Shown piece by piece: positions 44,775-58,053 of a stretch of 64,000 nucleotides of DNA (the first letter of the stretch is position 1; each line of letters starts with the position of its first letter). Position numbers and translations under genes: made by a program. The notes under the pieces were generated by a model. The model saw only the letters and a list, made by a program, of their open reading frames with translations. It was not told the origin of the DNA and searched no databases. Source of the DNA: Nymphaea colorata (taxonomy: Eukaryota > Streptophyta > Magnoliopsida > Nymphaeales > Nymphaeaceae); assembly GCF_008831285.2 (NCBI RefSeq), contig NC_045150.1:3548001-3612000 (forward strand), in the 5' to 3' direction.

Positions 44775-47595
44775 CCAGTGGTATTGATTGGAGAGGAAGA
44801 TATGGTTTTGGAAGCATCATGGGGAAGAGAAGAAGCATTCGGTTGCCCTCACGAACAGCTGCCTAAATTCCTACCTTGATCTGGTATTTCTTGGCTAGGT
44901 ATGGTGTCCTAAGATTACATTTGAAGACTCGAGTATTGAGGCTAAATATTGGAACGAGGAAGACAACAAAGAAGATATCCCGCGGAGAAGAAGAGAAGAA
45001 AACACGTGGAGGAGGAAAACACGGTTTTCAGTTTCTGAAAATAGCAACATGACATATCTCTGTTTAGAAAGGGATTGACGGAGATCCACCCAGAGTTTCT
45101 GCAGCCTCTATTATGGAAGGCAGCCAAATCTGCGATGGAAGTCAGCTGTTTCCGCCGCCGCAGCTCAGACGCAGCCGTTGCAGATCTGCCACTTGCAGAG
45201 GCTGTCTCCGGTGATTCCCTTGGAGTTTTCAGGCGAATCATATACCATTGGATTCATAATTAAAAGTTCTATAACATATCGAAAATTCAAGTTATTTAGA
45301 ATTGATTTGACCATCGAAACCTCGTCTGCAATTTCTAGCAGCCTGTCAGCCTGTTTGCCGAATTTCATAGTGTATTTCAGAAAAGTGGTCAACATTTCGG
45401 CCAGATCCGGCCACTTCCGGCCAGAGCAGACACTTGGGTGACTAATCCCTATCCTACCCCTGCTGTGAATTAATTTGCTTTGGATTAATTAATATTTTGC
45501 ATGGGTATTCTCGTCCAAGAGGGCTCTGGTAAACCCTAGCGCATAAGGGGTCGAAGAAAGCAATTGGCGCCGTCCAACTTTCCAAATCCATTTCTGACGC
45601 TTTCGGAAGGTCAGATCCACAACTGATTGACAAGAAGGACAGGTGGCACCAAGTGGAAAGAGGCGTCAACAGCTAGGGCGACGAATTTGAAAGGCACCGC
45701 AAGACGAAAGCAAAGCGCGCCAAGTGTCCCTAGTGCCCTAAAAGGAAGCTTCCATGCTTACCTCCTTTCCTCATCTCTTTGGTGACAATTTTGGGAAGTG
45801 ATCAGCTGCTAAATTCATGGAGGACAGGTGGCAACTCGAGGGACAGGCGCCGGCCATTTGGTCAACCATTAGCGATGGATTAAGAAGGGTAAATAGATCG
45901 CATGCCCAAATCAAATCCATTCCAAAAGGGGGAGACGCGATCTTGCCAAATCCTCTCCTACTCTTTTGGAAAGAGGATTCCCATGCGTCTAGATACGTTG
46001 CACCTGGACGTCTCATAAAAGGAAGGAGCTAGGTGGCAGCTCGGTGCAAGGACACGTGGAGGAGGATACCTCGCCCCTCCTTGGCGAGATCTACTTTCCT
46101 ATTTCCTCTCCAACGGATAAGGAAAGACTTGATTGTAGGCTAGGTGCATTGAACCTAGACACCATCCGACTAAGGCAAGAGTCCACCAAAATCCGTGGAG
46201 ATCCTCAATGATCACTCAAAGGAGATTCTTCCATGATCCAAGGATGGTGATACACATCCACATTTAGGAGCTTCTAACCCTAGCTCGTGTGATGAAGGGG
46301 GCATCCACCATTCGAGATCCCGAGAAGCCGAGGTGATCAAGGAGGGAGACGACCAGTGTCCGACTAACATCCATCGTCGGAGCTTCAACCTTCTCCGGAA
46401 AAGGAGGAAGACATGCATGCTTAGGCACTTCTTAGGCTTGCTCCCCCCTATCTATGTCACTTCCTAGGGGTTACTCGATCAACCGGTGAAGTGAAATCAC
46501 TCTTTTGAACTCATATACTTATTTGATTGGACTTTGATTGCTATTCTCTTGCATCTTCCCGTACGTCCATTGAAGAGGAACATGGCTGGTCCGTGGGCAT
46601 AGAAGAGGTCGTGTAAGGTCGAGAAGGAGCGTAACCTTGAGGGAAGCCTCGACGTTCGCCGGCGTTCCGGCGATTGCATCCCCCTTTCTATACCAAAGAC
46701 TGAGGTTAAATTGGTCTCACGGGTGAAGGCTTTCCCTCATTCGAAGTTGATTTCTTGTTAGCTTCATAACTTGATACTTGCTGGTTTGCATTTCTTGATT
46801 AATTCCAGCAAAGGACGTAAGGTGGTAACCACTACCGTGGGTGTGTTGCTGCCCGAGAGGGAAGGAACCACACTCGTCGGGCGAAATCGACGATAGCCTC
46901 CCCCAATTGACATGTTGCTAGACTCTTGGGGTTGATGGGGAATGCGGTGACGATACTCCCTCTCTCTCTTACGTTCATTCCATGATAGAATCTTGATTGT
47001 TCTTGTTTCGTTTGATTCTATCCAAAGGGAGTTTGCTGCCGGGATCTTGAAGGTAGCGGAATGCCAGAGAGCAACATCCTAGTTGCTGGAATCTCATCTT
47101 CAGTGAGCACATGGAGACCCCAAGCGAGACCTTGGGAGGTAATCTTTGTTCACCCAATAGAACCGTGGGTCAAGGGTATATTTGCGTTAGCCGTCTACGG
47201 ACACTACAACCAACTGGGGTCCCTATTAGGCCGTGGGTTGAGGACACAACTCCCGAGTTGTAAGGCCTACCTAAGGGAAGGGTGTGGTTTGGCCGTTTAA
47301 GGATTGAATGGCAGGATGGTTTGCAATGAATGTATGGTTGAGTGAGGAGATAATTTCTATGTACGCTTCGATTGTAATAAGCCTACCCAATTCATTCTAG
47401 TTTTGTAGTAGGTTGAAACCGGGCTTGGGAAAGACACACTTGTACTCTCTTGACCTATCACTAAGCCGGGGTGACTGTCCGACGGGAACCAATTCTTGTA
47501 TTTAACATTTAAACCTATTAAATGGCAATCTCCTCCTAGATCTTGGAGAGGATCGCTGTTGGTTCTACTTGCATTGGAGGTCCGATCCTACCAGT

Positions 47596-47607
47596 TGGTA
47601 TCAGAGC
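47596..47607 (+). other. tRNA-iMet primer-binding site of the chromovirus
   Basis: TGGTATCAGAGC, an exact match to the 12-nt initiator-tRNA-Met site, two bases after the LTR end. The leader 47608-47884 is T-rich and non-coding. Confidence 0.85.
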
Positions 47608-47884
47608 CGTGGGAGGACTTTTAGTTACTGTTTTTGCTTCTTGGAGACCATTGGAGAGCGTCCGGAATTCAGCTTGCTAGTTTTGGCCAGCGAAGGAGCA
47701 GTCCAAGCAGATTTGTGGCAGATTTTTCACACGGTTTTCTAGCAGTTTTTGGGGCAGTTTACATTCGGGTTTTCTAGCAGCCATAGTAGAATTTTTACTT
47801 CAGTTTTGCTTCAGATTTGCAGTAGTTTCAGTACAGTAAATTTCAGCCTTTGTTTGGTTCAGTTGTTGCTTAAGTTGAGTAAGA

Positions 47885-48427
47885 ATGCCACCACGGAGGG
47901 CCAAGACTGTAGAACCCAAAACCCATGAGGAGGAGGGTGAGCAAATCATGATAGAGGAAACTCGTGTAATGGAACGAGGGGATTCTTTGGGTACCAATTC
48001 CAAGTTAGACCTAATCCTAAGCCAATTAGCCGGAGTAAACCAAACCATTGCCCAAATGGATGCCCGGTTGAACACCTTAGAGAAAAAGAGAGTCCCGCCC
48101 CGTTCTCATTCTTCGGCCTACTATCGTAGGAATGCACCCATAGGAGCGGTGAGTGATACCTTTCTAGAGGATGCAATGAGGGCTAGCCAACGTGGCCAAG
48201 GGGTAGTTCCACCAAGAGCCAAGACTCATGACCCTCAAAATCAGTTTATTTAACCCCATATCCAATGCCAAATTGACCATCCTCAATTAACCAATGGGAC
48301 AAACCAACTCGAGGCAATGATACACATTGGCGAGAGGGCCAGAAGAGAGGGTGAGCGACCCACACTTGAGGAAATACGAAGAGCTTTCCTAGAGCACCGG
48401 CAAAACCAAGAGAGGAAACATTATGAT
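47885..48427 (+). pseudogene. gag: Chromovirus gag, 5' part (cut by the copia insertion)
   Basis: ATG 47885 opens MPPRRAKTVEPK. A short coiled-coil-like segment follows (LDLILSQLAGVNQTIAQMDA, then RLNTLEKK). TAA at 48251-48253 breaks the frame, but the same frame continues to ERARREGERPTLEEIRRAFL and reaches the copia insertion at 48427. Reading across the insertion and its duplication, the frame continues unbroken at 53795, showing that copia entered an existing gag frame. Confidence 0.75.
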
Positions 48428-48597
48428 TGTTGAAATTAGAAAGTTTGCTTTAAGTGTGGTAGTCATTTGATTATTTAAAAGTTAGAGTTCTCTTTTGTCT
48501 TTTTACTACTTCATTTGTCCTACTTTTGTAACTGTCACAATCGTGCCCTAATCTCTCTTTAAGTAGAGAATAGAGCACGATATGGGATAGAACTTTT

Positions 48598-48635
<38 letters not shown>

Positions 48636-48660
48636 TTCTCCCCTTCTCCATCACGCAACA
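48428..48660 (+). repeat. 5' LTR of the copia element
   Basis: 233 bp, TG...CA, with a (CT)n run near its end (about 48602-48632) that is longer than in the 3' copy. The exact primer-binding site (TGGTATCAGAGCC) follows at once at 48661-48673. Confidence 0.95.
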
Positions 48661-48673
48661 TGGTATCAGAGCC

Positions 48674-49362
48674 ACTGCTGCCGTGATCGTCTCAAACTGC
48701 TGGCGTGATCTTCTCAGGCTGCCGCTTGCGTGATCTCCTCAAGCTGTTGACGTGATCTTCACAGGCTACTGGTGTGATCTTCTCTTGTCTCTCTTGCTGT
48801 ATCATCTCAGACTGCTGCTTACGTGATCATCTCAGGCTGTTGCTGGCGTGATCACTGATTTCTCTCATATTTCTTACTACGTGGAGGAGGACCTGATCTC
48901 GCCTATGTGGAAGGCGTGATCAGATCCTCAAGTGAAGTTGATATGCGGTTTGTGGCTGTGGTTTAAGGGATGATCAGAGGTTCTGGTGAAGCAGAATATA
49001 TGCAGATTTTATCTACGCTAGACGTGGACTTGCTGTGTGAGAGTTGAGGCAGAATATATGTGAAACTTATTTACGCAAGATGTGGACTTGCTGTTTGAGA
49101 GTTGAGGTTGGAAATAGTAGAAGCAGCAGTAGACTTTGTTTGTAAGGTTATGCTTTCAGCAGAATAATTTCAACAAGTTTGTTCCCTCTTCTTTCTTGTG
49201 TGCTTTCAGCAGAATATTTTCAACAAGTTTTTCCCTGTTTTCTTGCTGTTTGGGGTTGTGAAAGAAGCTTGTGCATGTTTCTTATTTTTTGTTCCTGACG
49301 TCTGCATGAAGTTGCTGCATATATATTTTATCTTGGTATTCTCATTCTTGTTGTGATTTATT
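48674..49362 (+). other. Leader of the copia element
   Basis: About 690 bp of non-coding leader with short internal repeats: GCTGCTGGCGTGATC-like words recur between 48675 and 48850, and GTGCTTTCAGCAGAATA is duplicated near 49150 and 49200. No open frame of note. Confidence 0.7.
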
Positions 49363-52300
49363 ATGGCTGAAAACCACAAATCAGAGGGTGGGAACGATCA
49401 TAAAGGAGTTGGAAATCCCTTCTCCTATGGATCTACGGTTAAATTAGATGGACACAACTATGAATTGTTGTCCAAATCCTTTATGTTGTTAGTCAAAGAA
49501 CTTCGAAAGAGACACATAATTGAAGAGGATGAGCCTATTGACAAGTCAGGGAAGTACATAACCTGGGAAGAGGACGACAACATGGTTATGTCTTGGATTA
49601 TGAATAGCATCCAACCACAAATTGCTTCTACTATTACTTACTATACTACTGCGAAGGAGATGTGGGAATTCCTTAGACAGACATATTCACAAGATAAGAA
49701 TGTGAGTAAAATCCTTCAAGTTGAAGAAGAGTTGCACAACCTCTGACAGGGAAATCGGGATTTATCACAATACTTTGCAACAGTTAAAGCTACCTATGAA
49801 TGTCTGAAATTCTTGCGTCCTCCATGCAAATCTTGTTATAAGTCACACTTTGAACCTACTAAAGTTGCAAAGTTTCTTGCTGGTCTCTCTCCTTAGTATG
49901 CTGCTGCTAAGGATCAGATGCTCACTGGAAGTGAAATTCCTGATCTCTCTGATGCATATAACAAACTTAGTCGTCTTGCTATTAGCTTGTCTCAACCAGC
50001 TGGTGTGACGCATGCCTCTGCCCTTGCTGTGGGGGATGGTCGTGGTCATGGCTCCACCTATAGTGCCAGAGGAAGAGGTATAGGTCGTGGAACTGGGGGC
50101 CGTGGGAGGTTCCAATGCACCTATTGTGGAAAGATTGGACACTTAGAGGATCGCTATTGGGATAAACATGGTCGCCCATCCTCTTTGTTGCAGGGAAGAA
50201 ATATGGTCACCAAACAGGACAAGAGCCCTACTCACTCTTCTATGGGCTCTGCACAGACTGCCACTCCTACGGTGGAGGACTCTTCGTCTAGTATAGCACC
50301 AAAGATAGTTATAGTTAGCATTGACAAAGTTGAGTATGAGCAATTTTTAGCATACAAAGCCTCACAAGCTTCAGCTTCCACAACATTGACTGATTGAGCC
50401 TTCTCAGCGGGTCCTTTCACGTCTGACTCAGTTACTTCGTGGATTATTGATTCAAGAGCATCAAGACATTTTTGTAGTAGACCTGGGTCTTTCACTACTC
50501 TGCATAAATTTCCCCAGCCACGTCATGTAAAAATTGCAGATGGTAGACTGTCACCCATATTGGGTTATGGAGATGTGAAGCTATCTCAGTCTATGACTAT
50601 TCCACATGTTTTATATGCTCTTGAATTTCCATCTCATTTACTCTCTGTTAGACAGTTGACTACTGATTTACACTATCGTATTATTTTTTACCCTGGTTCA
50701 TGCTCATTTCAGGACTTACAAACTAGGAAGACGATTGGTGGTGGCTATGAGAAAGGGGACGTCTACATCATGTCGGCTCTTATGGGTCTTGCTGCTACCT
50801 CTTCTACATCAGAGCCTACAGTCTTCCAGTGGCATGTCCGGTTTGGTCACCCTTCAGCACCCAAGCTCCGTTCTCATCTACCTAATCTTTCAGTTCCAGA
50901 GTCTTTTCAGTGTGAGGCTTGTCAACTTGGCAAGCACACACGTAGTAGTTTTCCTTCGAGTCTTAGTCCTTCAAGTCAAGGGTTATTTGATCTTCTTTAT
51001 GTTGATGTGTGGGGGCCTAGCAGGGTTGCTAGCCGAAATAAGTTTAGGTACTTTTTTGTCGTTGTTGATGATTATTCTCGAGTCAGTTGGGTATTCCTTT
51101 TGAAGGAAAGATCTGAAGTAATTTTTATTCTCAAAAACTTGATTATTGAAATAAAGACTCAATTTGGTTCTGTGGTTAAGTGTATTCGCACTGATAATGC
51201 TCTTGAGTTCAAATCATCTATCTTAATGACCTTTTATGCTGAAAATGATATCTCTCCCCAATTTACATGTCCTCATACCTCACAACAGCACGGAGTTGCC
51301 AAACGAAAACATAGGCAACTTCTAACTGTTGCTCGTACCCTAATGCTTCATAATCATGTACTTGCATACTTATGGGGTGATGCCATACTCATGGCTTGTT
51401 ACCTGACCAATCGTTTGCCATCATCCTCCATTGACAACAAAGTACCTATTAAACTTGTTTATCCCAATCGAAGCTTATTTTCCATTGCACCAAAAGTTTT
51501 TGGTTGTACCTGTTTTGTTCACATTCTTATGCCTAAACGTGATAAACTTGTTGCTCAAGCCATTAAGTGTGTGTTCATTGGCTATCCTCGAAACAAAAAA
51601 GGGTACAAGTGCTTTGATCCGGTAACTCACAAAGAGTATATCAGTGCGGATGTCACTTTTTTCGAGTCTCGGTCTTACTTTAGTCCTACTTTTGCATCAT
51701 CTGAAATGCCTTGTCCTATCCCTTTACCTATCCCTCCTGTCCCGTTGCAATCTTCTCCATCTCTTACTCTGACTATGAATAGGTTTCAGGATCCTCCATT
51801 GGTCTACACTCGGCGACAAGACTCCTCTCATGGTCGACTATCAGACTCTTCTCAAGATGTGAGCTCCACTGAAGTAAGTATACCTGATGTTGTTCCTTCA
51901 GATGACTTGCTTATAGCCCTGTGCAAAGGCAATAGACAGTGTACCATGCATCCTATCTCTCACTTTGTTTTCGCTGCCCATCTTGATGATAACTTATAAT
52001 CGTTTCTTAAGGCTATGGCAGTTCATACTGTCCCAACTTGTCATTAATAGGCCTTACTAGATTATAAATGGCGAACAACTATGCAAGATGAGATGGTTGC
52101 TCTCGTACAATGTGGTACCTGGGAGTTGGTCGATCCACCTGAAGATTGTGACATTGTTGGCTCCAAATGGGTATTTACAGTCAAATATCGTTTGGATGGG
52201 TCAGTAGAGCGATACAAGGCTCGATTAGTGGCTAAAGGTTACACTCAGACATACGGGGTTGACTTCTTTGAGACGTTCTCTCCAGTGGCCAAATTGGGTA

Positions 52301-53564
52301 CTATTTGCCTTATTATTTTTGTTGCGGTACACTCTGATTGGCCTATGTATCAGCTTGATGTGAAGAATGCCTTTCTATATGGTGATTTTGAGGAGACTGT
52401 ATATATGCAGCAACCTCTAGGGTTCGAGAAACAGGGGGAGTGTAGTAAAGTGTGTCGGTTGAAGAAGGCTATCTATGGACTTAAACGAAGTCCCAGAGTA
52501 TCGTTCCACAAATTATCAGAGGTGGTTTCACAATGTGAATTTGAACGATCTCCTTTGGATCATTCTCTATTCATCAAGAAGACATCCACAGGTATAGTTG
52601 TCATGATAGTATATGTTGATGACATTATCTTGACAGGTGACTGTGGTCAAGAAATATCTGCTACAAAGGCTTTTCTTCAAAAGCATTTTGTCATGAAGGA
52701 TCTTGGTCACTTGAGATATTTTATTGGGATTGAAGTTGTGGAGAACAAAGAAGGTGTAGTATTGCCTCAAGAAAGTATGTCCTTGATCTACTGCAGGACA
52801 CAGGGATGCTAGGGACCAAGCCGGCTAATCTCCCCATGAATCCACGTATTCATCTTCATGATGATCAATCAAAACTATTAGATTCTCGATCTTACAGGTC
52901 TCTCATTGGAAAACTGTTTTATGTTATTGTAACAAGATCAGACATTAGCTTTGCTGTTGGAAAATTAAGCCAGTTTATGGAAAAGCCTAGAAAAGTCCAT
53001 TGGGATGCGGCATTGATGGTGTTGAAATACCTAAAATCATCCCCAGGCAGAGGCCTCTTCTTTAAGAAAGGTGAATCTCTAGATGTTGCTGCTTACAATG
53101 ATGCTGACTATGCAGGGTCTGTTGATGTTAGAAGGTCTACAACTGGCTTCTGTGTCTTTGTTGGGGGTAATCTCATATCATGGAGAAGCAAGAAACAAAA
53201 TGTAGTCTTTAGATCAAGTGCAGAATCTGAATATAGAGCAATGGCTCAAACGACGACTGAGATGACTTGGGTTAAATCTATGCTAACAAATATGAGTATT
53301 CATGTTCCTCTTCCTATGAAAATGTACTATGATAACAAGGCTGCCACTTATATTGCAAACAATCCAGTATTTCATGAAAGAACTAAGCACATTGAGATAG
53401 ATTGTCATTATATTCGGGATCTTATAAAACAAGGTGTGGTGTCTATGATTCATGTAGCTTCTGAAGACCAAGCAACAGATATGTTTACGAAAGCTCTTCC
53501 GATTGGTGATTTCTCTAGATGTTGTGACAAGCTGAGCATGGTTGATATCTATGCTCCAGCTTGA
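49363..53564 (+). pseudogene. gag-pol: copia gag-pol polyprotein, inactivated
   Basis: One frame from ATG 49363, broken by TGA 49744, TAG 49894, TGA 50395, TAA 51997 and tandem TAA-TAG 52045-52050. A one-base loss near 52770 moves the rest to another frame ending at 53562-53564. Domains in order: gag (UBN2-like) with a zinc knuckle CTYCGKIGHLEDRY whose last Cys is Tyr (50155); protease where DSG is DSR (50449-50457); integrase with HHCC, LYVDVWG and IRTDNALEF, whose catalytic Glu is Lys (AKRKH, 51301); RT with YVDD intact (52612-52623); and RNase H with DADYAG, SSAESEYRA and DNKAA intact. Three active-site changes plus seven frame lesions mean no function. Most changes fit G-to-A or C-to-T transitions. 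Confidence 0.92.
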
Positions 53565-53570
53565 GGGGAG

Positions 53571-53789
53571 TGTTGAAATTAGAAAGTTTGCTTTAAGTGT
53601 GGTAGTCATTTGATTATTTAAAAGTTAGAGTTCTCTTCTGTCTTTTTACTACTTTATTTGTCCTACTTTTGTAACTGCCACAACCATGCCCTAATCTCTC
53701 TTTAAGTAGAGAATAGAGCACGATATGGGATAGAACTTTTTACCATCTCTCTCTCTCTCTCTCGTTCTCCCCTTCTCCATCACGCAACA
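53571..53789 (+). repeat. 3' LTR of the copia element
   Basis: 219 bp, same ends as the 5' LTR, preceded by the purine tract GAGGGGAG. The CT run near 53745-53763 is shorter than in the 5' LTR. Confidence 0.95.
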
Positions 53790-53794
53790 ATGAT

Positions 53795-56700
53795 GAACCA
53801 AAGCGGAATATAGGACAGCACCCTGAGGAACCGAGGTGAAACAATGAGAATCGATCTATGCAATCCATGACTCTTGGAGATTTTGAAGAAGAGTTGGACC
53901 GAGAAATTGAGATGATGCGAAGAGGTCGAAATAATGAGGAACCAAGGCTCCCTATGCCAAAAATGGATTTTCCAAAATTCAATGGAAAAAGACTAAAGGA
54001 ATGGATTTACAAAGCCGAACAATATTTTGTTTGCCAAAACATAATAGACGACCACAAGGTCAAGTTGGCTAAAATGTATATGAAAGAGGATGCCATACAG
54101 TGGTAATGTTGGTGGGAAGAGGAAAATGAGAACCCCACTTGGGACTTCTTCAAAGAAAAGCTTCTATTACGGTTTGGAGTAACGGCCAATGTTAACCATG
54201 AGATTGAGTTGTGAAATCTCAAACGTCGTCGGTCCAAGACTACCAAGGCAAATTTGAGAGGTTGTCTAGCATGGTAAGAAACCGTCTAGTGGAATCCAAG
54301 ATACCCCATTTCATAGGAGGATTAGATGAAGACATCCAAATTGAGATGCTCAGGGATCCTCCAACGGAATTAAGGAGATGCTTTGCTTTGGCAAGAACAA
54401 TTGAAGAACAACTCAAACGAAAAGAAGCAAGAAAGAAGATCTTCAAATCAGAGTTTTCCTCCAAACCCAAGGCCAATTTCGTGAAATCAGCCCCAACAAA
54501 CAAGAAGTTTGAGAACAAGCCAGCTTTTCGTAACAATATCTCCATCAAATACATCTCTCGACAAGAACGAGAAGAAAGGATTAAGAAAGGGTTATGCTTC
54601 AACTGTGAAGAAAAGTGGCATGCAGGTCATAAGTGCAAACATTTTCAGCTTTATGAGGTCATTGACAGTGATGAGGAAGTTGAGGAAGAAGAAGAGGGAA
54701 ATGAGAACACTGAGGATGCCAAGATAGAAGAGGAAACAGAGAGAGAGGATGAGGGCTTATGTCATGTGCTTACTAATAATGGGCCTAATGCTATGAAGGT
54801 TGTTGGCAAAATCAACAACAAGAAGGTGGTGGTTCTCCTTGACACCGGAGCCACCCATAATTTCATCAACTCAAGATTGGCACATCTTGTAGAGGAAAAG
54901 ACCAGCCCACAAGCTTCTTTCAATGTTATGATCGGAAACGGATCAAAGTTTTCTTGTACCGAGATTTGCAAGGATGTAGACTTGATGATGCATAAGGTTC
55001 CTTTCAAGGTTGACCTATACCTTCTCCCAATAGGAGCTGTAGATGTGGTTCTTGGCATCAAATGGATGAGAACCTTAGGTAAAATATCATGAGATTTTGA
55101 CATGACCATGACATTTCCTAAGGAGGGTGGAGGAAAAGTCACCTTAGAGGCAATCAAATCAAGCGTGGACCCCAAACCTAAAGGCACTCATTGCCAATCA
55201 GCCTGTGTATTGGTTAGTATCTATGGTGAAGGATGTTACGTCAGCTACAACAAGTGTTGAAGAAATTCCCGGGGTGATTCAGTGTGTGTTGGATCGGTTT
55301 TCTACAGTTTTTGAGGAGCCTAAGGGCTTGCCTCCTACACGATCTTATGATCATCATATTACATTGACTATAGGGGCAGAGACAGTGAATGTGAGACCTT
55401 ATCGTTATGCCTATAGCCAAAAGGCCGAAATTGAGAAGTTGGTTAGGGAAATGCTTGACTGTGGGGTTATTAGACCAAGCATTAGTCCATTTTCTTCCCC
55501 TGTATTGTTAGTTAAGAAGAAGGATGACACATGGAGGTTCTGTGTAGATTATCAGGCCCTCAATGAAGTCACGGTCAAGGATAAACATCATATTCCAGTC
55601 ATAGATGAGTTACTAGACGAATTGGCTGGAGCTTCTTATTTTTCAAAAAATGGACTTGAGAGCAGGCTACCACCAGATACGCATGCAAGTAGAGGATATC
55701 CATAAAACAGTTTTCCGTACACATGATGGTAATTATGAATTCCTTGTGATGCGCTTTGGATTAACAAATGCACCTGCCACGTTTCAGAGGTGCATGAATG
55801 ACCTCTTCAGAAGCTATCTACAGGATTATGTGTTGGTATTATTCGACAATATACTTTTTATAGTCTAACACTAGAAATGCATGAAAGGCACTTAGACACT
55901 GTCCTTACCATCTTGAGGGACAACCAGTTATATGATAAGATGTCTAAGTGTACCTTTGGTTAGACGTCAGTGGGATACTTGGGTCATATTGTGTCCAAGA
56001 ATGGAGTCAGAGCAGAGCCAGAAAAGTTGATAGCCATCGAGCAGTGGCCTTTACCCGAAGACCCAAAAGGATTACGTGGCTTTTTGGACCTTACTGGGTA
56101 TTATAGGCACTTCATCAATGGATATGGGTCTATAGCTGCTCCATTGACCCATATGTTGAAAAAGAGGTCATTTCAGTGGACTGATAAGTCAAGAGAGACT
56201 GTCATTTTGCTTAAAGGAGCACTTATGGTAGCACTAGTTTTGACATTACCGGATTTTGAGAATGAGCTTACTATTGAAACCGATGCTAGTGATGTAGGAG
56301 TTGGGACTGTTTTGAGCCAAGAAGGACATCCGGTTGCATATATGTCCAAAGCCCTTACCAAACAGGCTAAACTGCTCTGCACATACGAAAAAGAGCTCCT
56401 TGCTATGGTGTTAGCGGTGGATAAATGTCGTCCTTATTTGTTCAGATGAAGGTTTGTGGTTAGGACCGACCACAACACTCTTAAGTACATGGTGAACCAA
56501 CGCATTACAACTCTTATCCAACAACGATGACTCTCTAAGTTGTTGGGATACGACTTCACCATTGAGTACAAAAAGGGTTCGAAAAACACGGCTGCTGACT
56601 CACTTTCACGTTTGGGTGAGCATATGATGATGACCTTATTGGTTTTAAGCATCAACTTATGGGACATTATTGAACAGGATCAGAATGCTGAGGATAACAT

Positions 56701-58053
56701 GAGATTGCTGAAGGCATCTGTCACACAAAATCCGAGATCCATTCCCAACTATACAATGCTTGGTAGACTCTTATACCGAAAGGGTCAGGTTGTCATACCC
56801 AAGCAGTCTACTCTGAGGGATGAGTTGATTAAACACTTCCATGAGGCAGCATCATCGGGTCATGAGGGAGTGACCAAAACCGTGGGAAGGATCAAACCTC
56901 AGTTTTGTCGGGAAGGTTTAAAGGCTGATGTTAAGAGATTTGTGTGTGATTGTCAGATATGTCAAAGGGAGAAATATGATGCGGTCAGGCCTCCAGGACA
57001 TCTCGTTCCTTTGACAATTCCTACACAACCTTGGAGAGATGTCTCTATGGATTTTATAGAGGCAATGCCCAGGTTAGAAGGAAAAGAGATGGTCATGATG
57101 GTAGTGGACCGATTAACGAAGTATGCCCACTTTGTGCCTTTACCCCAAATGTATCAGGGTCCCCTAGTTGCAGCAACATTTCAGGATCATGTTGGGAAGC
57201 TCCACGGGATGCCCAACACCATCGTGAGTGATCGAGATTCGATCTTTTGGGGGGGCCTTTTGGCAAGAGTATATGTGTCTATTCAGTACCACTCTATAAT
57301 TTAGTACCGCACACCATCCACAGACCGATGGACAGAGTGAGGTCATGAACCGAACGCTAGAAACATACCTCAGATGTTATGCAGGGGCGAGGCTCAATAC
57401 TTGGGTCAGACATTTAGCATGGGCAGAATGGTCATATAACACTATCCTCCACTCGAGCACAGAAGTCACTCCATATGAGGCAGTGTTGGGTTTCCACCTC
57501 CCACGATCCCACATTATGAGGAAGGGACAGCCATGGATGATGATTTAGATAGTACTCTTCGTACCAAGGAAAAGATTCTTGAGTCATTAAAATTGAACAT
57601 CACCAAAGCCTAGAATCGTATGCGTTAGTTCTACAACAAAGGGCAAAAAGATAGGAATTCAATGTAAGAGATTATGTATGGTTGAAGTGACTTCCCTTCA
57701 AGCAGAAGTCCTTATTGGGGCACCCTTATTCAAAGCTTATTCCCAACTACTATGGTCCATACCAAGTGCCTCAGCGTATCGGGTAGGCTGCTTACTGTAT
57801 CGCTTTACCACCAGCTGCTCAAGTCCATCCGGTTTTCCACGTGACTCGGTTAAAGCCACACCATAGATCTCTCCTTGGGAACATAGAGCACATTCCAAAC
57901 CAGTAGCCTACTCCATATCGGATCTTGAGGCACCGATACGTTTTGAGGGGTGGGAGGCAAAGGCATGAAGTTTTGGTTGAATGGGAAGGTCCAGATGGTG
58001 GGACCTCTTGGGAGGAGTTGGATCAAATCCATCTTCGTTTTCCCGCAACATGA
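53795..58053 (+). pseudogene. gag-pol: Chromovirus gag-pol, 3' part
   Basis: Continues the gag frame after the copia insertion. Gag: KMDFPKFNGKRLKEWIYKAE, TWDFFKEKLLLRFG. Zinc knuckle: CFNCEEKWHAGHKC. Protease: VVLLDTGATHNFIN (near 54830-54870). [30 protein letters not shown], with catalytic FDD changed to FDN (55845-55850). RNase H: TIETDASDVGVGTVLSQEG. Integrase: an HHCC finger, SMDFIEAMP, IVSDRDSIFW and TDGQSEV. Chromodomain-like end: EVLVEWEGPDGGTSWEELDQ (about 57980). Lesions I see include TGA 53837, TAA 54104, TGA 54212, a shift near 54220, TGA 55090, shifts near 55650 and 55880-55970, TGA 56447, TGA 56528, a shift after the G run near 57250, and several stops in 57546-57850. The chromodomain would target integration to marked chromatin. 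Confidence 0.9.

Larger units (their letters stand above)
43017..47593 (+). repeat. 5' LTR of the chromovirus (4577 bp with MITE)
   Basis: Starts TGATACGAGTCC and ends CCTACCA before GTTGGTATCAGAGCC. Without the MITE at 44255-44774 and one copy of its duplication it is about 4.05 kb. A ~230-bp sample (46500-46730 against 61020 onward) shows about eight differences plus an indel, roughly 3-4%. It contains a TATA box and a 30-bp minisatellite. Confidence 0.9.
48428..53789 (+). mobile_element. Ty1/copia retrotransposon, 5362 bp, nested in chromovirus gag
   Basis: Flanked by atgat at 48423-48427 and 53790-53794 (perfect 5-bp duplication). LTRs are 48428-48660 (233 bp) and 53571-53789 (219 bp), both TGTTGAAATT...CGCAACA, with a primer site at 48661 and the purine tract GAGGGGAG at 53563-53570. 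The LTRs differ by about six substitutions and a CT-repeat length change, so about 3%. The gag-pol frame has few lesions. It is younger than the chromovirus it interrupts. Confidence 0.95.

Noticed and set aside
47061-47300. 79-codon frame repeated at 61501-61803
   Set aside because: The frame is in both chromovirus LTRs, with no domain; it is carried by LTR duplication and not by coding constraint that I can see.
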